DNA of 64,000 nucleotides from Polynucleobacter sp. 15G-AUS-farblos (lineage in GTDB: Bacteria > Pseudomonadota > Gammaproteobacteria > Burkholderiales > Burkholderiaceae). The stretch spans positions 592,951 to 656,950 of the forward strand of contig NZ_JACVOM010000001.1 in the NCBI RefSeq assembly GCF_018882445.1, written 5' to 3'. Below the pieces are notes generated by a model. It worked only from the letters and a program-made list of their open reading frames with translations, was not told the origin of the DNA and did not search any database. Below, in pieces: positions 14,284 through 24,348 of the stretch. Within the stretch, counting starts at the first letter, position 1. Every line of letters starts with the position of its first letter. Made by a program: the position numbers and the translations under genes.

Positions 14284-15898
14284 AGTGAGCCTTTGCGTCA
14301 TAGAGAGTTTCGATCGTTATTTGGCTGATACCGTGCTCTACTGCAAATTTTTCTGTATTACGTCGTGCTTTACCTCTAACAAAGAATGGAATCTTTCCCA
14401 ATTCTTTTTCAGCAGCTGCGTCCCACAGATTGGCTGGATCACCGCCATTAAATACTTCCGCATTCACTTGGGTTGACTTTTGATCATCAGCTGCATCACT
14501 GACTAGGTCAGCAGTGCGTTTATTTTCAACCGGGCTTCCATGACCTAAATGCGATGGTGCAGCTTTGGCGCTAAATTCAAAGTCATCGCGGAACATCATG
14601 ATGAGATGTTCTTCTAAACCCATCATCAGAGGATGAATCCAAGTATCAAATAAAACATTAGCACCTTCAAAACCCATCTGAGGGGAATAGCGCGCAGGGA
14701 AGTCTTGAACGTGTACTGGTGCAGAAATGACTGCACATGGAACGCCCAGTCTCTTAGCGATATGACGCTCCATCTGAGTTCCCAAAACTAAGTCTGGGCT
14801 TAATTCAGCCACTTTTTGCTCAACCTCGAGATAGTCATCGGTAATCAGCGCTTCTACATCGTAAAACTTAGCAGCCTCACGTACTTCACGCGCAAATTCG
14901 CGACTATAGGTTCCTAGACCAACCACCTTAAAGCCAATTTCTTCTGCGGCCACTTTGGCTGCAGCGATTGCGTGACTTGCATCGCCAAAGATAAAGACTC
15001 TCTTATCTGTTAAATAAGTGGAGTCAACTGATTTGGCATACCAGCGCGCCCTCTCTTCTTGCGAAGCCAAGATAGCTTCTGGATCAAGATTGGCTAACTG
15101 CGCTACTTCACGAATAAAGGCCTTAGTAGCTTTAGTGCCAATTGGAATAATTTTCGTAAATGGCTGTCCAAAGGTTTTGTTCAACCAAGTAGAAGTCAAC
15201 TGGCTAATCTCAGGATAGAGTGACACATTGAAATCAGCTGCTGGGATCTTAGCCAGATCAGATACAGACGCATTTAAAGGAGCCACTACTCTGACTTCAA
15301 TGCCCATAGACTCCAATAAACCCTGAATCTCTTGCACATCATCACGATTTCTGAACCCTAAGGCTGTTGGTCCCAAAATATTGCAAGTCGGTTTCTGGCC
15401 TTCTTGCTTACTAGCAGTGCGATTCTCTTGATACTGTTGCGCAGAAATGGATTTATCTACAGCCACTAAGCCACGAACAATGTGATAGAAAGTTTCTGAA
15501 GCACCCCAGTTTTCTTTTTTCTGATACGAGGGCAGCTCTAAAGGGATGACTGGGATAGGCAAACTTAATGCTTTTGCCAAGCCACCTGGATCATCTTGAA
15601 TTAATTCTGCAGTACAGGAAGCGCCAACAATCATCGCCTTTGGCTGAAAACGCTGATATGCGCTATTAACTGAATCTTTAAATAATTGCGCTGTATCACC
15701 ACCGAGATCTCTAGCCTGAAATGTAGTGTAAGTCACTGGAGGACGCTTACGTGAACGTCCAATCATCGTAAATAGTAGATCTGCGTATGTATCACCCTGA
15801 GGTGAGTGCAATACATAATGCAAGTCTGTCATCGAGGTCGCAATCCGCATTGCTCCAATGTGCGGAGGGCCTTCATATGTCCATAGAGTTAATTGCAT
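14273..15898 (-). CDS. bchB: Dark-operative protochlorophyllide reductase subunit B
   Basis: Catalytic-component subunit of the light-independent protochlorophyllide reductase. The 541-residue sequence begins [20 protein letters not shown], typical of BchB. It has '[20 protein letters not shown]' and the C-terminal '[15 protein letters not shown]...I', where the last domain resembles the small C-terminal protochlorophyllide reductase helix bundle. It starts 9 bp after bchN. Confidence 0.97.
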
Positions 15899-15907
15899 CT
15901 GTTTCCC

Positions 15908-17670
<1,763 letters not shown>

Positions 17671-17696
17671 GTTTTCAGGTTGCTGTATCGGCTATG

Positions 17697-17714
17697 TGTA
17701 AACAAAACTTTACG
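17697..17714. promoter_or_regulatory. PpsR/CrtJ-like box upstream of bchF (one mismatch)
   Basis: TGTAAACAAAACTTTACG has the dyad TGTAAA-N6-TTTACg and matches TGT-N12-ACA except for the last base. It begins 27 bp upstream of the bchF ATG, the same distance as the perfect box of bchC. Likely controls the bchF...ispH operon. Confidence 0.65.
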
Positions 17715-17736
17715 CCAAAAAAGTCCTACAAAAACT

Positions 17737-17758
17737 AGTACTTTCCCTTATATAAGGG
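17737..17758 (+). promoter_or_regulatory. Second promoter element, bchF/aerR copy 1, with perfect palindrome
   Basis: AGTA-CTT-TCCCTTATATAA. Its core CCCTTATATAAGGG (17745-17758) is a perfect 14-bp palindrome. It lies 22 bp upstream of the bchF PpsR-like box. The 23 bases at 17733-17755 match 44551-44573 (puc upstream region) at 21 positions. Binding protein unknown. Confidence 0.55.
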
Positions 17759-17768
17759 GTTAAAAGTA

Positions 17769-17790
17769 AGTACAAACCCTAGTTTATACA
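17769..17790 (+). promoter_or_regulatory. Second promoter element, bchF/aerR copy 2
   Basis: AGTA-CAA-ACCCTAGTTTATA, a second copy of the element 10 bp after the first one, in the divergent bchF/aerR region. It lies about 27 bp before the PpsR box at 17818. The match is weaker in the right half. Confidence 0.4.
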
Positions 17791-17817
17791 AATTTATTGC
17801 TTAAAATTGATCATAGG

Positions 17818-17835
17818 TGTAATAATTATTTTACA
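17818..17835. promoter_or_regulatory. PpsR/CrtJ box upstream of aerR/ppaA
   Basis: TGTAATAATTATTTTACA is an exact TGT-N12-ACA palindrome 45 bp upstream of the chosen aerR GTG start. It suggests that PpsR controls its own operon (aerR-ppsR-crtADC). Confidence 0.82.
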
Positions 17836-17880
17836 TTTAATTGTCATTTGTATGGCAGGTACTACCATAGGGGCTGTTTA

Positions 17881-18714
17881 GTGAATTCATTAGCTAAAAA
17901 AGAACTCATCCGAGACGTGGTCAGCACTCAATTACCGGACTTAATTGAGGAGATTGAACGCAAAGTGGATGTGTCAGCATCCAGGACTTCCTCCAACCAA
18001 AATTGGGTACAAGAGCCTCGAGCAAGGCGAGATCAACATCCGAACTCGCTGAACCAAGAAGAAATCGATCAGCTCACCGGTCTTTTGTTAAACACTGAAG
18101 AAGGTGCATTTGAGTTTGCAATCACGGTTCTCAAAGCCCATGGAATGCCAATTGATTACATTGTTCTAGAACTCATTCCAGTAATTGCCAGAAAACTAGG
18201 CAAGGAATGGGAGGATGACACACTTAGCTTTGCAGATGTCTCTATTGGTGTAAGTAGGCTTGAGCGAGTGATTCACAAATTAGATTATCTCTTTCAAGCA
18301 AATCAACTTGAGCGGCAACAAGATAAATCGATTTTTATCTCTGGCTGCCCAGGCTCTCAGCACTCACTGGGCACTCTCATTTTTAGCAATTTTCTTACAT
18401 TTTGTGGTTGGAAAGTTCATCGCCCTAAACAAGCTGACATTGAATCCATCACCTATGGAATCATGTCAAAGGAACACCAAGCTATTGCCATTTCTGTTTC
18501 AACTCTTGAGCAACTAGAACAACTTCCAAAGTTGATCAATTTACTCAGAGAAAAATCTAAGAACCCAGGAATTATTGTTCTTATTGGGGGGCCGCTTTAT
18601 AATAAAGCGCCCGATGAATTTGAGCATATTCTGGCAGATATCAAAGCATTTAGTCCTGAGGAATCCGTTCAGAAACTTGAGCAACATCTTAGCCAATTAG
18701 AAAAAAATACTTAG
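17881..18714 (+). CDS. aerR: PpsR antirepressor with cobalamin-binding-type domain (AerR/PpaA)
   Basis: A 277-residue regulator directly upstream of ppsR, the usual position of aerR/ppaA. The C-terminal two thirds form a B12-binding-like fold, including 'GCPGSQHSLGTLIFSNFLTF' with the QH expected near cobalamin and 'LIGGPLYNK' near the end. In Rhodobacter, AerR binds hydroxocobalamin and modulates CrtJ in a light-dependent way. I chose the GTG at 17881, preceded by AGGGG with 7-base spacing; an upstream in-frame ATG at 17797 would put the PpsR box inside the coding region. Confidence 0.9.
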   Translation: MNSLAKKELIRDVVSTQLPDLIEEIERKVDVSASRTSSNQNWVQEPRARRDQHPNSLNQEEIDQLTGLLLNTEEGAFEFAITVLKAHGMPIDYIVLELIPVIARKLGKEWEDDTLSFADVSIGVSRLERVIHKLDYLFQANQLERQQDKSIFISGCPGSQHSLGTLIFSNFLTFCGWKVHRPKQADIESITYGIMSKEHQAIAISVSTLEQLEQLPKLINLLREKSKNPGIIVLIGGPLYNKAPDEFEHILADIKAFSPEESVQKLEQHLSQLEKNT

Positions 18715-18741
18715 ATGCTTAAGTAAAGTAAAAGAAAAACA

Positions 18742-20166
18742 GTGCCCAAAATTTATAATTTAGATTCTTCACAACTGAATGCTTTAGATATAAATTTAGC
18801 AGCAGAGCTGCTCGCCTACTCAGTAGATTTAGTATTAATCGTTGACAAATCCGGTGTGATTGAGAGATGCATTGATGGGTCTAAGCCCATCTCCAGCAAT
18901 ACAGCGGCCTTGGTAGGAAAAAAATGGTTAGACACTGTTGCCATTGATAGCCAACCTAAAGTCAATGCACTCCTCAAGACAAGCGAAGATCAGGATGAAC
19001 AAAAGTGGCGTCAAGTGAATCAAGAAATAGAAGGTTCTATTTCACTCCCAATACAGTACAGCACCATCTTTTTTGCAAACCAAAATAAATTAGTTGCTAT
19101 TGGCAAAGATCTCAGCAGCATCGCTACGCTGCAACAAAAATTGGTTGAATCTCAACAAGAGATTGAGCGTGACTACGCAAATCTCCATGCTATTCAGAAT
19201 CGGTATTTACAACTTTTCAATAGCATTGATCAGGCCTACTTAATTGTTGATAGCCAGACTTTAAAAATCGTTGAAGTGAATAAGTCCGCTGGATTTTTAG
19301 TGGGTGATTTGAAAAAGGTTCAGGGCAAGCTTTTTGTCAATCTATTTCCTGCAAAAGATCATGAGGCTATTCAGAGTTACCTCATGGAGTCTAAGGCCGG
19401 AATACTGCAATCCTCTATTCAGACAACGCTCGAAAATCTGAAAGAGAATGTGGAGATTTCGAGCACGATTTTGCGTGAAGGAAATCAAAATATCTGCCTG
19501 GTATCTATTAAGCCAAAGTCTCATACTGCAAATCTTGGTACGGTGAATGAGCAAGCTGCACTGCTCTCTCAAGCCATGGAAGATTTCCAGGATGGCTTTA
19601 TTGTCTGCAGCTCAAATGGAGTGATTCTCACAACCAACAATACCTTTGTCTCGATGTCCCAATCAACACAAAAAGAGGGCATCTTAGGCAAATCTCTCGA
19701 GATATGGCTTGGTAGGGCCAGCGTTGATCTCAAAATTATTTTAGGCACCGTGCGTGAACATGGATCCATTAAAGACTACGCAAGTACTATTACAGCAGAT
19801 GATGGCAGCTCGCCTATCGAAGTGCGAATATCTGCTGTAGGATTTAACAGCAGCAAGCTCTCGTTGGTAGCGATCGGTATTCATCAAGTTTCTAAGGCGG
19901 CAACTCAAGTAGCAGACAAACCTGACAATCTAGGCAAGAACGCTAAAGAGCTCACACAATTGGTTGGCAAGGTGCCACTCAAACAAATTGTTACTGAGAC
20001 CACTGACATCATTGAAAAGCTATGTATCTTGGCTGCACTTGATCTCACCATGACCAATAGAGCTTCTGCAGCAGAGCTGCTGGGCTTATCACGTCAAGGT
20101 TTGTATATCAAAATGAGACGTTTTGGCATTGTTGATAGCAATGCCAATGATGATGTAGACGCCTAA
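18742..20166 (+). CDS. ppsR: PpsR/CrtJ photosynthesis repressor (PAS domains plus Fis-type HTH)
   Basis: A 474-residue transcriptional regulator starting with GTG. It shows several PAS-like segments (for example around residues 26-75, 165-255 and 275-385), a coiled linker (QQKLVESQQEIERDYANL) and a C-terminal Fis-type HTH 'NRASAAELLGLSRQGLYIKM', matching PpsR/CrtJ. A cysteine at residue 428 (KLCILAALDLT) lies just before the HTH, where CrtJ has its redox-active cysteine. Seven exact TGT-N12-ACA sites in the window are its likely operators. Cotranscribed with aerR and crtA. Confidence 0.95.
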   Translation: MPKIYNLDSSQLNALDINLAAELLAYSVDLVLIVDKSGVIERCIDGSKPISSNTAALVGKKWLDTVAIDSQPKVNALLKTSEDQDEQKWRQVNQEIEGSISLPIQYSTIFFANQNKLVAIGKDLSSIATLQQKLVESQQEIERDYANLHAIQNRYLQLFNSIDQAYLIVDSQTLKIVEVNKSAGFLVGDLKKVQGKLFVNLFPAKDHEAIQSYLMESKAGILQSSIQTTLENLKENVEISSTILREGNQNICLVSIKPKSHTANLGTVNEQAALLSQAMEDFQDGFIVCSSNGVILTTNNTFVSMSQSTQKEGILGKSLEIWLGRASVDLKIILGTVREHGSIKDYASTITADDGSSPIEVRISAVGFNSSKLSLVAIGIHQVSKAATQVADKPDNLGKNAKELTQLVGKVPLKQIVTETTDIIEKLCILAALDLTMTNRASAAELLGLSRQGLYIKMRRFGIVDSNANDDVDA

Positions 20167-20172
20167 GATCGA

Positions 20173-20868
20173 ATGAATGATCAGACAGCAGTATTTGGCT
20201 TAGTCGATATTGCTTCCGATTCCAGAGGATGGGGCTTCTCTCGGTATATTTTAGGTACACGCCCTTTTCAACATCTTCCTGGTCTGCAATTTTGTAAGCT
20301 CTTAGGTTCAGGCGTGAATGGGGGATTTAGCACCACTCCGAGCCTGACGAAACAAGGCTTCTTTTGTGTCTTTGATACCGCAGATAATGCAAGCCGCTTT
20401 CAAAAATCTTCAAGCCTTCTCAAGGCCTATCAAGATCACGCCCATGAATTTTTTATTGCTACTGTACAAGCCTACTCTAGTCGAGGCTCTTGGTCTGGGT
20501 TTTCAATGTCTTGTTCAGATCCAACCCCTCCGAGCTCTGGTCCAATCGCATCCTTGACGAGAGCATCTATTAGGCCAAGCAAAGCAGTGCAATTTTGGAA
20601 AAAAGCAAAGCCTGCTGAAGATGCGATTGCGCATGCATCAGGAAAAATTCTGACGGCTGGAGTGGGAGAGGCACCCTACTTTCGTCAAGCCACTTTTACC
20701 ATTTGGGATAACGCTCAATGCCTTGAGCAATACGCGCAGCAAGGCGCTCACCTCGCTGCAATTAAAGCTGCCTATGGTCAAACCTACTTCTCTGAATCCA
20801 TGTTTACCCGCTTTAGGGTAATGAGTGCGCAGGGAATTTGGCAAAGTAAGCATGTCCAAATCGCCTAA
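20173..20868 (+). CDS. crtA: Spheroidene monooxygenase
   Basis: A 231-residue enzyme with 'RGWGFSRYILGTRPFQHLPG', 'KLLGSGVNGGFSTTPS' and the C-terminal 'GQTYFSESMFTRFRVMSAQG', all typical of CrtA, which adds a keto group to spheroidene using O2 to give spheroidenone. It starts 6 bp after ppsR and its end overlaps crtD by 17 bp. With crtC, crtD and crtF present, a spheroidene/spheroidenone pathway is predicted. Confidence 0.95.
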   Translation: MNDQTAVFGLVDIASDSRGWGFSRYILGTRPFQHLPGLQFCKLLGSGVNGGFSTTPSLTKQGFFCVFDTADNASRFQKSSSLLKAYQDHAHEFFIATVQAYSSRGSWSGFSMSCSDPTPPSSGPIASLTRASIRPSKAVQFWKKAKPAEDAIAHASGKILTAGVGEAPYFRQATFTIWDNAQCLEQYAQQGAHLAAIKAAYGQTYFSESMFTRFRVMSAQGIWQSKHVQIA

Positions 20869-22342
20869 GATTCTCATTGTTGGCGCAGGTATTGGCGGCC
20901 TCACTGCCGCTCTCGAGTTAGCCCACCAGGGGCTTGATGTTACCGTCCTTGAAAAAGGCTCGGTACCCGGTGGCAAGATTCGACAAATCCAGGTAGGTGA
21001 TGCACTGATTGATTCGGGCCCGACTGTTTTTACAATGCGCTGGATATTTGAGCAGATCTTTAATGAGTGCAATGAAAACTTTGAGGCAGAATTTGAGTTA
21101 GAGCCCTTAGATATTCTGGCTCGTCATAGTTGGGGCGATGGTCAACTTGATCTTTACGCAGATAAACATCAAAGTGCAGAAGCAATAGCACAATTTAGCG
21201 GACCCAAGCAAGCACAACTATTTTTAGAGTTTTGCAAAACCGCTCAAAAAGTATATGAGGCACTAAAGGGTCCCTTTATAGAATCTCCTCGCCCAAATAT
21301 GTTAGGCATGATGTCCGCTTTAGGCGTACAAAAAAGCAAAGTCCTCTGGGATATCGGCCCATTTAGTTCGCTTTGGTCCGCTCTTAAGCATTACTTTCCG
21401 GATCCGCGATTACACCAATTATTTGGGCGCTATGCGACCTACTGTGGCTCATCTCCTTATCTCGCACCAGCCACTCTCATGCTCATTGCGGAGGTTGAAA
21501 TGAAAGGGGTCTGGTCGATCAAGGGGGGCATGGCCAAAATCCCCGAAGTCATAGCCCGTCTGGCTCAGAAGAAGGGTTGCCATTTTCAATATAACTCTGA
21601 GGTCCAATCTCTACAATTTTCTGGAGACAAGGTTTGCGGAGTTCAATTGACATCAGGTGAAGTGATTGAATGTAATTACCTAATCTTCAATGGCGACATC
21701 AGCGCACTACAACACGGCTTATTGGGTGCAAAGGCTACATCAGCCATTCCAAAAAGTTTGAAGCAATCTGATTCTCTTTCTGCGTTAACTTGGTCTATGC
21801 GTGTTAAAGCATCTGGCTTTCCATTAGTTAGACACAATGTCTTTTTTAATCAGCCATACCAAAGTGAATTTTCTGATATCTTTGAGAAGAAAAAATTACC
21901 CTCAAATCCTACTGTCTATATTTGCGCTCAAGACAGAACCGATTTAGCACTAGAAAATAATGACTACGAACGTATTTTTTGCTTAGTCAATGCACCTGCA
22001 AATGGCGATACTCAATCTGATGATGAGGAAATAGAACGATGCGAACAAAAAGCTTTTTCACTCATGCGCCAGTATGGCCTTCAACTTCAGGAGGCAGAGA
22101 TCACGCGCACCTCGCCACGAGAATTTGCCAAACTGTTTCCGGGACGGGGTGGAGCCCTTTATGGACAAGCAACCCACGGTTGGATGAGCTCCTTTCAACG
22201 ACTCGGCTCTCAGTCTCAGATCAACAACCTACTTCTGGCAGGGGGGAGCGCGCATCCGGGCCCAGGAATTCCGATGGCAGCTATGTCCGGACGATTGGCG
22301 GCCGCCATGCTGATGGAACGCCTCAATTTAATCAAGCAGTAG
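20852..22342 (+). CDS. crtD: Hydroxyneurosporene desaturase (methoxyneurosporene dehydrogenase)
   Basis: FAD-dependent CrtI-like desaturase acting on 1-hydroxy carotenoids. The 496-residue protein starts MSKSPKILIVGAGIGGLTAA with the Rossmann motif, and has the C-terminal 'LLLAGGSAHPGPGIPMAAMS' FAD motif. I chose the ATG at 20852 rather than 20825 because the dinucleotide-binding strand should begin within a few residues of the N-terminus. It overlaps crtA at its start, and the crtC reading frame begins inside its end. Confidence 0.94.
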   Translation: MSKSPKILIVGAGIGGLTAALELAHQGLDVTVLEKGSVPGGKIRQIQVGDALIDSGPTVFTMRWIFEQIFNECNENFEAEFELEPLDILARHSWGDGQLDLYADKHQSAEAIAQFSGPKQAQLFLEFCKTAQKVYEALKGPFIESPRPNMLGMMSALGVQKSKVLWDIGPFSSLWSALKHYFPDPRLHQLFGRYATYCGSSPYLAPATLMLIAEVEMKGVWSIKGGMAKIPEVIARLAQKKGCHFQYNSEVQSLQFSGDKVCGVQLTSGEVIECNYLIFNGDISALQHGLLGAKATSAIPKSLKQSDSLSALTWSMRVKASGFPLVRHNVFFNQPYQSEFSDIFEKKKLPSNPTVYICAQDRTDLALENNDYERIFCLVNAPANGDTQSDDEEIERCEQKAFSLMRQYGLQLQEAEITRTSPREFAKLFPGRGGALYGQATHGWMSSFQRLGSQSQINNLLLAGGSAHPGPGIPMAAMSGRLAAAMLMERLNLIKQ

Positions 22343-23268
22343 ATCCCGGCAATTACCTCTGGTGGTATATCGATGGCCTGAGCGATGATGGGCAGCATGG
22401 ATTTAGCATTATTGCCTTTGTAGGGAGTGTCTTCTCACCCTACTACGCCTGGGCTAACAAAAGTAAGCCGGCGCCAGCAGATGACTATTGCGCAATCAAT
22501 GTTGCGCTTTACACTCCTAGAAAAAAATATTGGACGATGACTGAGCGAGCTCAAAACGCCATTGAGCGAACCGCTCATCAGTTTACCGTTGGCCCCAGCC
22601 ATTTACGCTGGGAAAATGACTGCCTCACTATTCAGATTGACGAACGCGTTCCTTTACTAGGAAACAAAGTTCAGGGGAGTATTAAAGTATTTCCAGAGCA
22701 ACTCTTCAAGCAAGTGGTAACGCTGGATGATCAAGGAAAACACCGCTGGGGACCGATTGCTCCATCAGCAAGAGTAGAGGTCAGCTTTACCAATCCTTCC
22801 CTTCAGTGGCAAGGAAACGCCTATTTTGATTCCAATGAGGGTGATGAAGCTATTAGCAAACCCTTTAGTGAGTGGGATTGGTCGAGAGCACACCTCAAAG
22901 ATGGTAGTACTGCAGTGATTTATGACGTTAGGCAGAAAAATGGGCTTGAACGCGTGATTGCCAGTAAATTTAATCTCGATGGCAGCATTGAATCCTTCTC
23001 GCCACCCGAAAGAGTCCTTCTTCGCAAGACGGGCTGGGGAATTCATCGCAATATGCGCTCTGAAGCAGACGGAAACACGCCCACAGTCTCGCTTCTGAAC
23101 ACCTTTGAAGATACGCCTTTTTATGCTCGCTCAATGCTGAAATCCAAACTGCTTGGTGAAGATGTCATATCAATGCATGAGACGCTGAATGTCAAACGCT
23201 TAGAGTCAAAGATTGTCCAGTTTATGTTGCCCTGGAGAATGCCGAGAAACCCCACTCGGCTCTTTTAA
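22180..23268 (+). CDS. crtC: Carotenoid 1,2-hydratase (hydroxyneurosporene synthase); start uncertain
   Basis: Adds water to the 1,2 double bond of neurosporene or its derivatives. Conserved blocks begin near 22318 ('AVDPGNYLWWYIDGLSDD', 'IIAFVGSVFSPYYAWA') and continue through 'INVALYTPRKKYWTMTER' and 'DWSRAHLKDGSTAVIYD'. No in-frame ATG or GTG lies close to the conserved start. The only usual candidates are TTG at 22180 and ATG at 22039, both deep inside crtD and without a convincing ribosome-binding site. I list the TTG; the true start could also be a rarer codon near 22300. Confidence 0.85.
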   Translation: MDELLSTTRLSVSDQQPTSGRGERASGPRNSDGSYVRTIGGRHADGTPQFNQAVDPGNYLWWYIDGLSDDGQHGFSIIAFVGSVFSPYYAWANKSKPAPADDYCAINVALYTPRKKYWTMTERAQNAIERTAHQFTVGPSHLRWENDCLTIQIDERVPLLGNKVQGSIKVFPEQLFKQVVTLDDQGKHRWGPIAPSARVEVSFTNPSLQWQGNAYFDSNEGDEAISKPFSEWDWSRAHLKDGSTAVIYDVRQKNGLERVIASKFNLDGSIESFSPPERVLLRKTGWGIHRNMRSEADGNTPTVSLLNTFEDTPFYARSMLKSKLLGEDVISMHETLNVKRLESKIVQFMLPWRMPRNPTRLF

Positions 23269-23289
23269 TTTGATACTGCTGGGCTTTGC

Positions 23290-24348
23290 TTAATGCTGCG
23301 CTAAAGAATTAAAAGATTGCACTTTTCTGCGCTCAATCTTTTCCATCAGACCAACAACCCATATCAACCTATCCTCTACTGAACCGCTATAGTGGGAATA
23401 TGGTGCCTCGGGCTCAACGGCATCAACCAAAAACTGAATCGATGGAATTTGACTAAGGCTGTCATTCTTTTTGGCACTGTAGATAGTCGATTGAAGCGAC
23501 TTCAATAATAGTAATATTTTCTTACGCTTAGAAACTACAGCTCTTTGACTAATACTGTCTAGACCTTGACGCTCAATTTGCCGACTGATTTCTGAATAAA
23601 TCAGGCCTGCAGCCGCAATAGCAGAACGACAATTACGCGGCAAACCCGATATTCCATAGGAAGCACGGGCATACATCTCATCTGCATGACAAATAAGCTT
23701 TTGAATGACTTTAGATATGTTCTCGTTAAAGACAGGATTGGCTAACCAGGCATCAGGATCTATACCCTCCTCCTCTAGCCACTCTCTTGGCAAATACAAG
23801 CGATTATTTCTAGCATCTTCGCCAACGTCTCTAGCAATATTTGTGAGCTGCATTGCTAAACCCAACTCACAAGCACGCTCTAAAATATTTCGATCACGTA
23901 CACCCATAATCAGCGTCATCATGGCGCCAACGGTTGATGCAACCCGTGCTGCGTAATCGCAAAGCTCATCAATGGTCTGATATTGGCGCCCATTGCGATC
24001 CCACTTAAAGCCCTCAACCAGCGCCTCTAATATATTGCGCGGAATCAGAAAGCGATCAACAACAATCGCCAATGCCCTATCGGCTGGTATATCTACTGGG
24101 TTTTGTGCATAAATCCGATCTAGCCGATATTCAATTTGCTTAATGACATCATCTGGGGCATTTTGATCATCCACCATGTCATCCAGTAATCGACAGAATG
24201 CGTATAACGCTATTGCTGAATCACGAATTTTTGTCGGTAGTATTTTGGCAGCAGCGAAAAATGACTTAGAGCCATCCCGCATCAGATTCTCGCAGGAACC
24301 CAAATCCATCTGGAAGCCGTACTCTGTAGTGATAGCTCGATCAAGCAC
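23290..24348 (-). CDS. crtB: Phytoene synthase
   Basis: Condenses two geranylgeranyl diphosphates to phytoene. The 352-residue protein has the two Asp-rich motifs in typical contexts (FCRLLDDMVDD and LTNIARDVGEDARNNR) and 'YLPREWLEEEGI'. It starts with GTG at 24346-24348 and overlaps crtI by 8 bp. It is convergent with crtC across a 21-bp gap without an obvious terminator. Confidence 0.96.
   Translation of the reverse strand: MLDRAITTEYGFQMDLGSCENLMRDGSKSFFAAAKILPTKIRDSAIALYAFCRLLDDMVDDQNAPDDVIKQIEYRLDRIYAQNPVDIPADRALAIVVDRFLIPRNILEALVEGFKWDRNGRQYQTIDELCDYAARVASTVGAMMTLIMGVRDRNILERACELGLAMQLTNIARDVGEDARNNRLYLPREWLEEEGIDPDAWLANPVFNENISKVIQKLICHADEMYARASYGISGLPRNCRSAIAAAGLIYSEISRQIERQGLDSISQRAVVSKRKKILLLLKSLQSTIYSAKKNDSLSQIPSIQFLVDAVEPEAPYSHYSGSVEDRLIWVVGLMEKIERRKVQSFNSLAQH

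Noticed and set aside
17797..17880. N-terminal extension of AerR from the ATG at 17797
   Set aside because: The added stretch is Cys/His/Tyr-rich without pattern and would contain the PpsR box; the GTG at 17881 has a better ribosome-binding site.
22270..22345. Programmed -1 frameshift fusing CrtD and CrtC
   Set aside because: No slippery heptamer in the right frame near the crtD stop, and both proteins have complete domains; separate genes with an odd start are simpler.
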